Below are positions 33,598 to 43,010 of a stretch of DNA of 62,985 nucleotides, piece after piece. Under the pieces are notes generated by a model that saw only the letters and a program-made list of their open reading frames with translations, was not told the origin of the DNA and did not search any database. Source of the stretch: Spirosoma spitsbergense DSM 19989. GTDB lineage: Bacteria > Bacteroidota > Bacteroidia > Cytophagales > Spirosomataceae. Positions within the stretch are counted from its first letter, which is position 1. Every line of letters begins with the position of its first letter. The stretch is from positions 1-62,985 of the forward strand of contig NZ_KB893556.1 in NCBI RefSeq assembly GCF_000374085.1. Reading direction: 5' to 3'. Both the position numbers and the translations under genes were made by a program.

Positions 33598-34089
33598 ATG
33601 AATATAACTGAATCGAACCCAAAGGATATGCAAAAAATGCAACAGGGAAGTTACCGGAAATTTGCCCTGATGCTGGCCGTCTCATTTGTGGTTATGCTGA
33701 GCGTTATGTACCTGAACGTGGCCGATTTCAGCCACGTATACATCGGCTTAACCAGGCTTTACATGGCCGCGTTGATGGTGGCACTAATGGCGATGATCAT
33801 GCTGGGATTCATGGGGTCGATGTACAAAGACAAACGCATGAATGCCCTAATTTTCGGCAGCAGTATCGCTACGTTTATTATTGTACTGATACTGGTCAGA
33901 ACCCAGACGTTTGTTGGCGACCGTCAGTATATGCAGGGCATGATTCCCCACCATTCGTCGGCCATTTTGTTCAGCCGGGAGGCTAACCTGCAAGACCCCG
34001 AAGTGCAGAAACTGGCCCGGGATATTATTGACGCTCAGGAACGCGAAATCGCGCAGATGAAAGCCATTCTAGCTCGCATGGATAAATAA
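33598..34089 (+). CDS. DUF305 membrane protein
   Basis: The 163-residue protein has three membrane segments ([59 protein letters not shown]) and a C-terminal DUF305 helical region with [20 protein letters not shown], whose His pair is conserved and likely binds metal. DUF305 proteins are common near copper and silver resistance genes. A weak AATTCTGTAAG box lies at 33513-33523, but no -7 element is found at the standard distance. A terminator follows. Confidence 0.85.
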   Translation: MNITESNPKDMQKMQQGSYRKFALMLAVSFVVMLSVMYLNVADFSHVYIGLTRLYMAALMVALMAMIMLGFMGSMYKDKRMNALIFGSSIATFIIVLILVRTQTFVGDRQYMQGMIPHHSSAILFSREANLQDPEVQKLARDIIDAQEREIAQMKAILARMDK

Positions 34090-34090
34090 C

Positions 34091-34124
34091 AAAAAGGCCA
34101 TAGCCCACTGGGAATGGCCTTTTT
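34091..34124. terminator. Bidirectional terminator between DUF305 and multicopper oxidase genes
   Basis: AAAAAGGCCAT / ATGGCCTTTTT (34091-34101 and 34114-34124) around a 12-nt loop, with A and T runs on both sides. It serves both convergent genes. Confidence 0.9.
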
Positions 34125-34143
34125 TATAAACGTGCAGTATTCG

Positions 34144-36702
34144 TCAGAAGCGCATGGTTACCCCTCCGCCCACCCCAAAGCGGTTGGCGTAGCTGCCCAT
34201 CAGCGACATATTGCGGGATAAAAAATATTCGATGCCCGCCGACCAGGTCACTTCCTGCCGGTACGCGCTGGCCTGAGCCGGGGTTTCACCTTCGCGGGGT
34301 GGTCGCTTGGTCCAGCCAAAATCAGCCTGATACTCGTACTCACCAAACAGCATTGTACGCGGGAAAATCATGATGGAGCGGCTCAGACTTATCTGGGGCC
34401 GCAGCCGACTATCGATCCGCACATCCAGGTTAAACAGATAGGGAGTCAGGAAACGAACCCCCGCTATGGCCGTCGTGACAATTTCGTTGGGCTGGGACTG
34501 TCGTTCGTTTTCGGCATTTACGCCCACAAACACCCGGAAGTAGTCGTAGATATACCGCTCGTAGGACACCTCGGCTTCAAAGCGTTTGTTCCATCCCCGC
34601 ACACCCATAACATTAAACTGATTCCGAACATTGGACGATACCAGATTGAGCTGGGTCATATGGGAGGCCACATCGGCTACGCCCCAGGTGTAAAAATGAT
34701 TGCCTTCGTTGGTGAGTTTGGTCAGCGGGTAGCCCTTCAGGCGCGGGTCGCGGAGGGTATCGTAGCTAAACACCCGGCCCATACCGCCCACCAAGTGATA
34801 TAGCACGTGGCAGTGGAAAAACCAGTCGCCATATTCTTTTGCGTCAAACTCAATCACCACTTTTTGCATGGGGGGCACGTTCACGGTGTGCTTTAGCGGA
34901 GAATAGTCGCCGTTTTTATTAAGAACCCGAAAAAAATGGCCGTGCAGGTGCATCGGGTGGTGCATCATGGTCAGGTTGTTTATGGTAATACGGGCCACCT
35001 CCCCCTGTTTTATTTTGATTTTGTCCGCTTCTGATAGCGGCACCCCATTCATGCTCCAGATGTATCGCCACATATTGCCCGTCAGGTTAAGTAGAATTTT
35101 GTGGACGGGGCGCTGATTTCCGGCATCAGTAGGAATGATGGTCTTTTCGGGCGATTTCAGGTAGTCGTAGTTATACTGAGCAAACATAGTCATGCCCGGC
35201 ATGGATTTGCCCGGCATTTTCTTATCCATGCTCATCTTACCCGTATCAGCGTCCATTTTCATGTCAGCCATATCGCCCATCTTTTCGTGATTCATGTTCA
35301 TGGGCATTTTATCCATTTGGGCATCCGCTTGTCCATGGTTCATTCCGGCGTGATTCATCGAATCCATCGGCATAGTTTTGCCCGGCATGGATTTACCAGC
35401 CATAGAGCCCGACATATCCATAGATTCTGACTTTTCCATACCGGCCATGGTTGATTTTTTGGTCGAATGGTTCATGCCAGCCATACCTGCCATTCCCTTC
35501 TTTTTGCCCATTTTCATGCCCCAGTTTTCCATCAGCTTCTGGGGCTCTTCATGGTCAGGGTCGAGTTTCATGGCCGGAGCACCCATCCGCATATCCATCT
35601 TCGCCATCTGCTGCATCATCCCGATTTTATCGGGCCGGGGTACATCCGGAGCTGCTACGATGGGCCCCTGCCCCAGAAAAGCCGACGTTTGCCCCGAACC
35701 GTCCTGCACCGACCCGCGTATCTCCAGCTTCCCACTTTGTGGAATCATGACAATGAAATCATACGTTTCGGCAATGGCAATAAAGGTTTTATTGTGTTTT
35801 ACGGGCACTACATCCAGCCCGTCGGCGGCTACCAGCAGCGGGTCTTCTCCCCCGAACGTCAGCCAGTATTGGGAGGAGGCCGATGCGTTGATAAACCGCA
35901 CCCGCACCCGTTCTCCCGGTTTGAAATCCGGGTACTCCTGCGTCTTCTGACCGTTCACCAGAAAGGCATTGTAATAAATATCAGCAATGTCGGCGCTTTC
36001 CATGCGCTGTTTCCAGAAGTTCAGCTGGGCACCGAAGGCTCCGCGCCGGATAACCCGGTTTAGGGGTGTGGACGTCCCTTTACGAATGTTATACCACTCA
36101 TTCCCCCGCTTCAGGTTTCGCAGCACGTTCATAGGCTTCTGATTAGTCCAATCCGACAGTACGAGCACCAGTTCTTTGTCGTAGTCCAGCGTTTTTTCTT
36201 TCGGCTCAATCACAATGGAGCCATATACACCACTTTGTTCCTGAAGTTGGGTATGACCATGATACCAGTACGTGCCGGACTGCTTCAGCGGAAATTCGTA
36301 CTTCTGGGTTTGGCCCGGCTTGATGGGTGGGGTCGTGAGATAAGGTACTCCATCGTAGAAGTTAGGCACCAGCAGACCATGCCAGTGAACGGAGGTTTCC
36401 ACGTCCATCTCATTTTTTACGTAAATAACCGCCCTACCGCCTTCTTTAAACCGGATGGTGGGGCCGGGGATTCCCCCGTTGATGGTCATGCCGGTTACCT
36501 CTTTTCCGGCCCGGTTCACGGTTTCTTTACGGATGGTAAGTGTGTATTCCTGATTCAGTAAACTATCGGCAGTTTGTGCGAAGCTATAATCGGGAACAAA
36601 GCCACTGATAATAAGTAGGATGCCGACATATTTCTGAAGAAGTGTTCTGTTTACTAGCCCGTTAATCAAAAGAAGATTAATTCGTTTTAGTGATGATATC
36701 AT
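34144..36702 (-). CDS. Multicopper oxidase fused to a CopB-like outer-membrane domain
   Basis: The 852-residue protein has a signal region and three cupredoxin domains. Copper sites: TSVHWHGLLVPN, YWYHGHTQLQEQS, HHPMHLHGHFFRVL and DWFFHCHVLYHLVGGM. Between domains, about residues 370-540, lies a long segment of Met-, His- and Asp-rich repeats (MAGMNHSTKK, MDMSGSMAGKSMPG) as in CopA/PcoA oxidases. After the last copper site, about 200 residues read like beta-barrel strands (RFEAEVSYERYIYDYFRVFV, LFGEYEYQADFGW) and end in an aromatic strand (GVGGGVTMRF), the pattern of CopB. CopA and CopB are normally separate proteins. The enzyme should oxidise Cu(I) in the periplasm. Confidence 0.88.
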   Translation of the reverse strand: MISSLKRINLLLINGLVNRTLLQKYVGILLIISGFVPDYSFAQTADSLLNQEYTLTIRKETVNRAGKEVTGMTINGGIPGPTIRFKEGGRAVIYVKNEMDVETSVHWHGLLVPNFYDGVPYLTTPPIKPGQTQKYEFPLKQSGTYWYHGHTQLQEQSGVYGSIVIEPKEKTLDYDKELVLVLSDWTNQKPMNVLRNLKRGNEWYNIRKGTSTPLNRVIRRGAFGAQLNFWKQRMESADIADIYYNAFLVNGQKTQEYPDFKPGERVRVRFINASASSQYWLTFGGEDPLLVAADGLDVVPVKHNKTFIAIAETYDFIVMIPQSGKLEIRGSVQDGSGQTSAFLGQGPIVAAPDVPRPDKIGMMQQMAKMDMRMGAPAMKLDPDHEEPQKLMENWGMKMGKKKGMAGMAGMNHSTKKSTMAGMEKSESMDMSGSMAGKSMPGKTMPMDSMNHAGMNHGQADAQMDKMPMNMNHEKMGDMADMKMDADTGKMSMDKKMPGKSMPGMTMFAQYNYDYLKSPEKTIIPTDAGNQRPVHKILLNLTGNMWRYIWSMNGVPLSEADKIKIKQGEVARITINNLTMMHHPMHLHGHFFRVLNKNGDYSPLKHTVNVPPMQKVVIEFDAKEYGDWFFHCHVLYHLVGGMGRVFSYDTLRDPRLKGYPLTKLTNEGNHFYTWGVADVASHMTQLNLVSSNVRNQFNVMGVRGWNKRFEAEVSYERYIYDYFRVFVGVNAENERQSQPNEIVTTAIAGVRFLTPYLFNLDVRIDSRLRPQISLSRSIMIFPRTMLFGEYEYQADFGWTKRPPREGETPAQASAYRQEVTWSAGIEYFLSRNMSLMGSYANRFGVGGGVTMRF

Positions 36703-37098
36703 GGTATAACGTTGTGATTGTTACTACTATAACACGCTGAAAAGCAGAAAGGAGCAGTAACCATAAATTCTACAATACGCCGGTTAAATTCTGTAACTAA
36801 ATGCGTTGGAGGCAGTCTCGCTTTATTCGACGCAGGAAGGCAGGCAAACCAATTCGTGGAACAGAACTTTCCAAAACCAATAACACCAATGCCCCTGACC
36901 AGAAAAGTTACGTTCATCGTGTTGAGTTGATAAATAGTTTGATACTGTTCATTGAACCCCATGTATCAAATAGGGTTTTTGTAAGATTGCCCGGCTGGAT
37001 AACAGAATATTTGGCGGGTAGCATGGGCCTAATAAAGTAGAAGCCGCTTCACCTGATAGGCAAAGCGGCTTCTGGCCAGTGGATTACGAAAATTCCTG
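36703..37098. other. Region upstream of the multicopper oxidase gene
   Basis: AATTCTGTAAC (36787-36797, plus strand) matches the copper box, but it points away from the minus-strand gene, 85 bp before its start. TATGGTTA (36757-36764, minus) is a weak -7 element about 31 bp below it. A perfect hairpin AGAAGCCGCTT / AAGCGGCTTCT (37039-37049 and 37063-37073), probably the terminator of the HMA gene, ends the gap. No gene is supported. Confidence 0.45.
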
Positions 37099-37320
37099 CT
37101 ACGGTCGTGGCATCGGTTCCGCTTTATAACCGGCCCGCTCAACGGCTTTTCTGACCGTATCGCCAACGCGATTGTCGGTGGTTTGAACGGTTAGAATTTT
37201 ATCTGGACTATTGGTGTCTACGTTCCAGCCATCTAACTGTTCGATGTCGTTGAGATAAGGGGTAACGGCGGCCACGCAGCCACCGCATTTGATGTCAGTC
37301 TTGAAATTCAAAGTTTCCAT
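37099..37320 (-). CDS. HMA-domain copper chaperone (CopZ-like)
   Basis: The 73-residue protein is a single HMA domain: NFKTDIKCGGCVAAVTPYLN with the Cu-binding CGGC motif (Cys13 and Cys16) and the final VRKAVERAGY helix. It carries Cu(I) in the cytoplasm to ATPases and regulators. It lies 66 bp after the copper ATPase gene, on the same strand. A paralogue with the same layout is at 55537. Confidence 0.9.
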   Translation of the reverse strand: METLNFKTDIKCGGCVAAVTPYLNDIEQLDGWNVDTNSPDKILTVQTTDNRVGDTVRKAVERAGYKAEPMPRP

Positions 37321-37386
37321 AAACGTGGTTTTTGTTGGTTTAACTAAAAAAAATTAGAAGCACTCAGGACAACGAGTCTTGAGTAA

Positions 37387-39663
37387 TTACAGCTTAACGG
37401 ATTTCAGCCGCAGACTATTGGTCACGACGGATACGGAACTGAGTGCCATGGCAGCCCCGGCAATCATGGGGCTGAGCAGAAAACCATTGATGGGATACAG
37501 CAATCCGGCGGCAATGGGAATGCCAATAAGGTTATAGATAAACGCCCAGAACAGGTTCTGGCGGATGGTCTGCACCGTCCTTTTAGAAAGTTGCAGGGCT
37601 CTGGGTACGCTGTTCAAATCGGAGGTGATGAGCGTCATCTTGGCCACGTCCATCGCAATATCCGACCCCCGACCCATGGCAATACTCACGTCGGCCTGCG
37701 CCAATGCCTGAGAGTCGTTGATACCGTCGCCAATCATGGCTACTACCTGTCCGGTGGCCTGTAATTCCTTCACGAAATCGGCTTTGTCGGCGGGCAGGGT
37801 TTCGGCCCGGTAATTGGTCAGACCGACGGCTTCAGCAACGGCCTGGGCGGTTTGGAGATTGTCGCCGGTGAGCATGTACACGGCAATGCCCCGGTTTTGC
37901 AGCGTTTGAATGGCTTCGCGTGATGTTTCCTTCACTGGGTCGGCAATGGCGAGTACGGCCAGTACCCGCGTTTCATCGGCAAAATACACCACCGTTTTGG
38001 CTTCCCCGCGCCAACGGGTCGCCAGGGTCTGCCCATCGGCGGGTACAGCAATACCGCGTTCCGTCATCAGCCGGTCATTACCAGTCAGGTACGTTTTGTT
38101 GGCATACCGGCCCGCTACGCCCCTACCCGTCAGACTCTCGAATCCGGTTAGCGTAGTTCCCTGTATGCCGTCAGCTTTCAACCGGTCCACGACTGCATCG
38201 GCCAGCGGGTGTTCCGACTGCGCTTCCAGACCGTACAGCACGGGTTGTAGCCCCGGCACGTCGGTATCGGCAACGAACCACGTCAGGTCCGTCACGGTGG
38301 GTTTGCCTTCGGTAATGGTGCCGGTTTTGTCCAGCACCACCGCCGTCACTTTATAGCCGAGTTCGAGGCTTTCGGCATCTTTGATAAGGATGTTATTTTC
38401 GGCTCCTTTGCCCACACCAACCATGATGGCCGTGGGCGTGGCCAGCCCCAGCGCACAGGGACAGGCAATCACCAGCACCGTAACTGAAGTCAGCAGGGCG
38501 TGCGTAAAGGCGTTTTCACCCCCGAAAATTAGCCAGCCAATAAACGTCAGGATGGCGATACCGATAACGACCGGCACGAAGATACCAGCAATTTTATCGA
38601 CCAGTTTCTGTACCGGTGCCTTGCTGCCCTGGGCTTCATGCACCAGCCGGATAATCTGGGCCAGTAACGTATCAGCACCTACTTTTCGGGCCGCAAATCG
38701 GAATGACCCTTTCTGGTTGATAGTCCCGGCAAACACCTCCGCCCCGGCCAATTTGACCACCGGCACCGGCTCCCCCGAAATCATGCTCTCATCCACGAAC
38801 GACTCACCCGACTCAACCAGCCCATCCACCGGAATCTTTTCGCCGGGCCGTACCACAATCACTTGACCTACCTGCACCTGCGCAATGGGGAGTTCGCGTT
38901 CTGTACCGTTCTCAACGATGCGTACCGTTTTGGGTTGCAGACCAATGAGTTTTTTAATGGCCGACGAGGTATTTGATTTGGCCCGTTCTTCGAGGAGTTT
39001 ACCCAGGGAGATAAAGGCAATCACCACCGCAGCCGCTTCGAAGTAAACGTGCGGCTCAAGGCCGCGACTCGTCCAGAACTGCGGATACAGCGTATTGAAG
39101 GCACTGAACAAAAATGCAATGCCGGTGGAGAGGGCCACCAGCGTATCCATATTCGTTTTGCCGTGGCGGGCCTGCTTTGTGGCATTCACAAAATAGGACC
39201 GGCCCAGCCAGAAGACCACCGGAGCCGACAGCACCATCATCATGTAATTGGCATACGGAACCGAACCCATAAAGAACATCCCGATCAGCACTACCGGCAC
39301 CGATAGTAAAACCGCCCATATCGTACGCTTTTTCAGGGCTTCGTACTGACGCTGCTGCGCTTCCTGCTGCACCTGGCCGGGGTCTTCCACATCGACCACC
39401 AAATCATAACCGATGCCCTGCAATACCTGTTGCATACCGGCGGGGGTTATGACCGCCGGGTCATAGTCCACCGTAGCCGACTGGTTGGCGTAGTTGACCG
39501 TCGCTTTTGCCACACCCGGCGTGTTGCCGAGCATCGACTCGACGCTGACCGCACAGGCCGCACAGGTCATTTCCAGCACCGGAAACGTTTGGTGCGTTCG
39601 TTTTTCGCTACCTGTTTTGGCGTTAGGCGAGGTTATGAGCTGTTCTATATCGTTGGGTACCAT
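37387..39663 (-). CDS. copA: Cu(I)-exporting P1B ATPase
   Basis: The 758-residue ATPase has one N-terminal HMA domain ([20 protein letters not shown]) and complete catalytic motifs: [20 protein letters not shown] (CPC), [22 protein letters not shown] and [20 protein letters not shown]. The [11 protein letters not shown] pattern and C-terminal NxS region are those of the CopA (P1B-1) group. It moves Cu(I) out of the cytoplasm. The promoter has a copper box 30.5 bp above a -7 element (39684-39723), and the chaperone gene follows downstream. Confidence 0.94.
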   Translation of the reverse strand: MVPNDIEQLITSPNAKTGSEKRTHQTFPVLEMTCAACAVSVESMLGNTPGVAKATVNYANQSATVDYDPAVITPAGMQQVLQGIGYDLVVDVEDPGQVQQEAQQRQYEALKKRTIWAVLLSVPVVLIGMFFMGSVPYANYMMMVLSAPVVFWLGRSYFVNATKQARHGKTNMDTLVALSTGIAFLFSAFNTLYPQFWTSRGLEPHVYFEAAAVVIAFISLGKLLEERAKSNTSSAIKKLIGLQPKTVRIVENGTERELPIAQVQVGQVIVVRPGEKIPVDGLVESGESFVDESMISGEPVPVVKLAGAEVFAGTINQKGSFRFAARKVGADTLLAQIIRLVHEAQGSKAPVQKLVDKIAGIFVPVVIGIAILTFIGWLIFGGENAFTHALLTSVTVLVIACPCALGLATPTAIMVGVGKGAENNILIKDAESLELGYKVTAVVLDKTGTITEGKPTVTDLTWFVADTDVPGLQPVLYGLEAQSEHPLADAVVDRLKADGIQGTTLTGFESLTGRGVAGRYANKTYLTGNDRLMTERGIAVPADGQTLATRWRGEAKTVVYFADETRVLAVLAIADPVKETSREAIQTLQNRGIAVYMLTGDNLQTAQAVAEAVGLTNYRAETLPADKADFVKELQATGQVVAMIGDGINDSQALAQADVSIAMGRGSDIAMDVAKMTLITSDLNSVPRALQLSKRTVQTIRQNLFWAFIYNLIGIPIAAGLLYPINGFLLSPMIAGAAMALSSVSVVTNSLRLKSVKL

Positions 39664-39683
39664 AAGGTTCAGAATTTATACGA

Positions 39684-39723
39684 CAAAGGTCGGCATACCG
39701 GCCCCCGGATGCGTTACACAATT
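39684..39723 (-). promoter_or_regulatory. Copper-box promoter of copA
   Basis: AATTGTGTAAC on the minus strand (39713-39723) is centred 30.5 bp above the minus-strand -7 element GACCTTTG (39684-39691), itself a seven-of-eight TAnnTTTG match. The ATPase start is 21 bp further on. Confidence 0.7.
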
Positions 39724-39792
39724 ACCCGGCCTGCTTACGAGATTTTAGCTGGGCCTGCTCCATCGAGTACGAAATAAGTCTGATTGGCTGGT

Positions 39793-40401
39793 TCAAGTTG
39801 CAGCCTGTTGCTGTAACGCCAGTTTCTGCTGCCGGACCTGCCGAAAATAGGAGGGTGTGAGGCCCGTCACCTGCCGAAACTGGTTCGAGAGATGCTGTAC
39901 ACTGCTGTATCCAGTACGGTAGGCAATATCGGTGAGGGTATTATCGGAATACACCAGCCACTCTTTCACCTTGTCGATGCGCTTGCTGATGATATATTTT
40001 TCCAAGGTGATGCCTTCTGCTTTGGCAAACTGACTGCTGATTGTGTCGTACTCCAGTCCTAAATCGGCGTGAAGCTGGGCCGACAGCCGACGGTTCGGCG
40101 ATTCGATTTTGGATTCGCTCAAATCAGCCTGCCCGAAGTAAGCATCTATGAAGGCTTTGGCAAGTTGGTGAACGGTGGGTTTCTGGTCCTGAATCAGACT
40201 AAACCCCTGTTTGGTCAGCACCTGACCAATACGGGTGAGGTCGTGCTCATCTATAGTTCCACGCAACGCGACGTTTCCTAAGTCAATGTCCGTTACCTCA
40301 AACCCCAAATGGCTTAGCTCCGTCTGCACGACATCGATGCAGCGGGCGCATACCATGCCCCGAATTCGTAGTTGTGCCGTTTCTTCTGGATTGATAGTCA
40401 T
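39793..40401 (-). CDS. HMA-AraC fusion regulator 1
   Basis: The 202-residue protein starts with an HMA-like domain (LRIRGMVCARCIDVVQTELS with Cys18 and Cys21) and ends with an AraC double HTH (VKEWLVYSDNTLTDIAYRTG and YSSVQHLSNQFRQVTGLTPS). The arrangement suggests direct sensing of Cu(I) or Ag(I) by the HMA domain. It sits between copA and copB, divergent from copB, and its own promoter carries the copper box (40431-40469). A second copy is at 55850. Confidence 0.88.
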   Translation of the reverse strand: MTINPEETAQLRIRGMVCARCIDVVQTELSHLGFEVTDIDLGNVALRGTIDEHDLTRIGQVLTKQGFSLIQDQKPTVHQLAKAFIDAYFGQADLSESKIESPNRRLSAQLHADLGLEYDTISSQFAKAEGITLEKYIISKRIDKVKEWLVYSDNTLTDIAYRTGYSSVQHLSNQFRQVTGLTPSYFRQVRQQKLALQQQAAT

Positions 40402-40430
40402 TAGTCATCTTTGCTTCTTTGGTAAACAAA

Positions 40431-40469
40431 CGAAACTAAGGTTGTGATAATCGCGACGATTACAAAATT
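40431..40469 (-). promoter_or_regulatory. Copper-box promoter of HMA-AraC regulator 1
   Basis: AATTTTGTAAT (minus strand, 40459-40469) is centred 29.5 bp above the -7 element TAGTTTCG (40431-40438). The regulator starts 29 bp below. The region also serves divergent copB at 40600, for which no clear -7 was found. Confidence 0.65.
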
Positions 40470-40599
40470 CAGGAACATCGTTGCAAGATTTCCATTCCTG
40501 GTTCCCTTTTGCTGCTTTTGGTGTTATACCTGATACCGTTCCTTTAACAGGAAAAAATAGTTTAATAGTCTGATAATCAATTTGATTAATTCCGCTAAT

Positions 40600-42810
40600 A
40601 TGATGAAACAGCAACATCCTGACAAGACTACGCCAACTACCGACCCGGCGCATCAGAACATGGCAGATGCGCCCAAAGCAACGCCCTATCAGCACGTAGA
40701 GCCACCAGCGGAGCAGGAAGCCCTCCAGCACATTGGCCACGATGGACACAGCGGACCAGACAATCCTGAGCCGCATAAGGGCGGCACCGGTATGGATACG
40801 GGCAAAATGGACCACAGCAAAATGAACCACGGGGCAATGGACCACAGCAAAATGAACCACGGTGGACACGACCATGGGGCTATGATTGCCGATTTCCTGC
40901 GCCGGTTCTGGGTGTGTATTGCTCTGTCGGTGCCGGTCATTGCCCTGTCCATGATGTTCCAGAATCTGGTCGGTTACGAGTTGGATTTTGTCGGGCGCAA
41001 CTGGATTGTCATTGGCCTGGCCAGCATCATCTACGTGTATGGTGGCTGGCCGTTTCTAACCGGTATGATTGGCGAACTACGCACCCGGAAGCCGGGCATG
41101 ATGACCCTCGTGGCCATTGCTGTGACAACCGCTTATGTGTACAGCGTGGCGGTATCGGTGGGGTGGTTGCGGGGTATGGATTTCTTTTGGGAGTTGGCTA
41201 CACTGATCGACATCATGTTGCTGGGTCATTATATCGAAATGAAATCGGTGGCGGGGGCTTCGCGCTCCCTCGAACTGATCGTACAGATGCTACCTTCCGA
41301 AGCGCATAAAGTAGATGGCCAGACCATTACTGATGTGCAGGTGGATACCCTCAATAAAGGCGACACGGTACTGGTTCGCCCCGGGGAACGCATCCCGACG
41401 GATGGAGAAGTAGTAGAAGGCAGTAGTGCCGTAAACGAAAGTATGCTAACAGGCGAGAGTGTCCCGGCTCAGAAAGGGGTTAAGGACAACGTGATTGCCG
41501 GAGCCGTTAATGGCGAAGGGTCGCTTAAAATCCGGGTGACACACAAGGGTGCCGATAGCTACCTCAACAAGGTAGTCAAAATGGTGGAAGAAGCACAAAC
41601 GGCTAAATCCCAGACCCAGAACCTGGCCGACCGGGCGGCTGGCTGGCTTACGCTGCTGTCCTTGTCGGTTGGTTTCATTACGCTTGTTGCGTGGTTGTGG
41701 GGCGGTAAAGATGTGGCTTTCGCCGTGGAGCGGATGGTGACGGTGATGGTAACGACCTGCCCCCACGCGCTGGGCGTGGCCATTCCTCTGGTGGTGGCCA
41801 TCTCGACGGCAATCTCAGCCCAGAAAGGACTACTGATTCGCAACCGAACGGCTTTTGAAGAATCCCGCAAGATTACGGCGATGGTCTTCGACAAAACCGG
41901 TACGCTGACCGAAGGCGAGTTTGGCGTTACCAGAATAAGCGTGCTGGACGCAAAGGTTGGCGAAAAAACACTCCTCGGCACAGTAGCAGCTTTGGAGCAG
42001 CAGTCGCAGCATCCCATTGCGCAGGGTATTGTACGGGAAGCCAAAAAGCGGGAACTGTCATTGCCTGCAATCAGCAACTTCCAGTCCATTACGGGCAAAG
42101 GCGTATCGGCAACGGTAAATGGACAGCCAGTGCTGGTGGTTAGCCCCGGCTATTTGAAGGAGAAAAATATCGAACAGCCGAAAGACGCGTTCGGCAACGG
42201 AGCCGAAACGGTCGTATTCGTGCTGATTGATAACCAATTGGCGGGTTACGTAGCCTTAGCCGACCGCATCCGGGACGATTCAAAGGAAGCCGTACGGCGC
42301 TTGCAGGAATCGGGTATCAAGGTTTATATGGCCACCGGCGACAACAGGCAGGTAGCCGATTCAGTAGCGAAAGAACTGGGGTTGGACGGCGTATTTGCCG
42401 AAGTACTACCCGATCAGAAAGTAAAAATCGTGAAAGACTTACAGGCTGATGGTCAGTTTGTGGCCATGACCGGCGATGGTGTGAACGATGCCCCGGCTCT
42501 GGCCCAGGCCAACGTGGGCATTGCCGTGGGGTCCGGCACCGACGTAGCCGCCGAAACCGCCGACATTATTTTGGTCAACAGCAAACCCACCGACATTACC
42601 AACCTTGTCGAGTTTGGCAAAGCGACGTACCGTAAAATGATTCAGAACCTGCTGTGGGCGACGGGGTACAACGTCATTGCCATTCCGCTGGCAGCCGGGG
42701 TATTGTATCCGCACTTCGTGCTTAGTCCGGCCATCGGTGCCGTGTTGATGAGTGCGAGTACGGTCATCGTGGCTTTGAACGCACAGTTGCTGAAGCGAAG
42801 CATGAAATAG
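40600..42810 (+). CDS. copB: CopB-type P1B ATPase with CPH motif
   Basis: The start is the ATG at 40600 (a TTG at 40582 is in frame but less likely). A long His/Met-rich tail precedes the membrane part (MDHSKMNHGAMDHSKMNHGG, near residues 78-97). It lacks a CxxC HMA domain. Catalytic motifs: TTCPHALGVAIPLVVAISTA (CPH, the P1B-3 signature), VFDKTGTLTEG, QSQHPIAQGI and TGDGVNDAPALAQANVG. CPH enzymes move Cu2+ or Ag+/Cu+. It is divergent from HMA-AraC regulator 1 and is followed 200 bp later by the tyrosinase-vWA gene on the same strand. Confidence 0.92.
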   Translation: MMKQQHPDKTTPTTDPAHQNMADAPKATPYQHVEPPAEQEALQHIGHDGHSGPDNPEPHKGGTGMDTGKMDHSKMNHGAMDHSKMNHGGHDHGAMIADFLRRFWVCIALSVPVIALSMMFQNLVGYELDFVGRNWIVIGLASIIYVYGGWPFLTGMIGELRTRKPGMMTLVAIAVTTAYVYSVAVSVGWLRGMDFFWELATLIDIMLLGHYIEMKSVAGASRSLELIVQMLPSEAHKVDGQTITDVQVDTLNKGDTVLVRPGERIPTDGEVVEGSSAVNESMLTGESVPAQKGVKDNVIAGAVNGEGSLKIRVTHKGADSYLNKVVKMVEEAQTAKSQTQNLADRAAGWLTLLSLSVGFITLVAWLWGGKDVAFAVERMVTVMVTTCPHALGVAIPLVVAISTAISAQKGLLIRNRTAFEESRKITAMVFDKTGTLTEGEFGVTRISVLDAKVGEKTLLGTVAALEQQSQHPIAQGIVREAKKRELSLPAISNFQSITGKGVSATVNGQPVLVVSPGYLKEKNIEQPKDAFGNGAETVVFVLIDNQLAGYVALADRIRDDSKEAVRRLQESGIKVYMATGDNRQVADSVAKELGLDGVFAEVLPDQKVKIVKDLQADGQFVAMTGDGVNDAPALAQANVGIAVGSGTDVAAETADIILVNSKPTDITNLVEFGKATYRKMIQNLLWATGYNVIAIPLAAGVLYPHFVLSPAIGAVLMSASTVIVALNAQLLKRSMK

Positions 42811-43010
42811 AAGATAACGGGTGCGATCAGGATACACGCGGGTATCGTATTCAACAGGCCCGTTCTGGAGTATTGACCAACCACGTATTTTTACACGGTG
42901 TAGCCAAAGCCGTATTTATACCTGACAAGATCGGTATCAATACTGTTGATTATCAGAAGGTTATCTTGTCTATTTGTAGGGCTATAAAAAGCACCTAAAT
43001 CCCTACACAT

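Noticed and set aside
36699..36962. An 87-codon minus-strand ORF upstream of the multicopper oxidase gene
   Set aside because: It has no recognisable domain, overlaps the promoter region and the box at 36787, and its sequence looks like random translation of an AT-rich leader.
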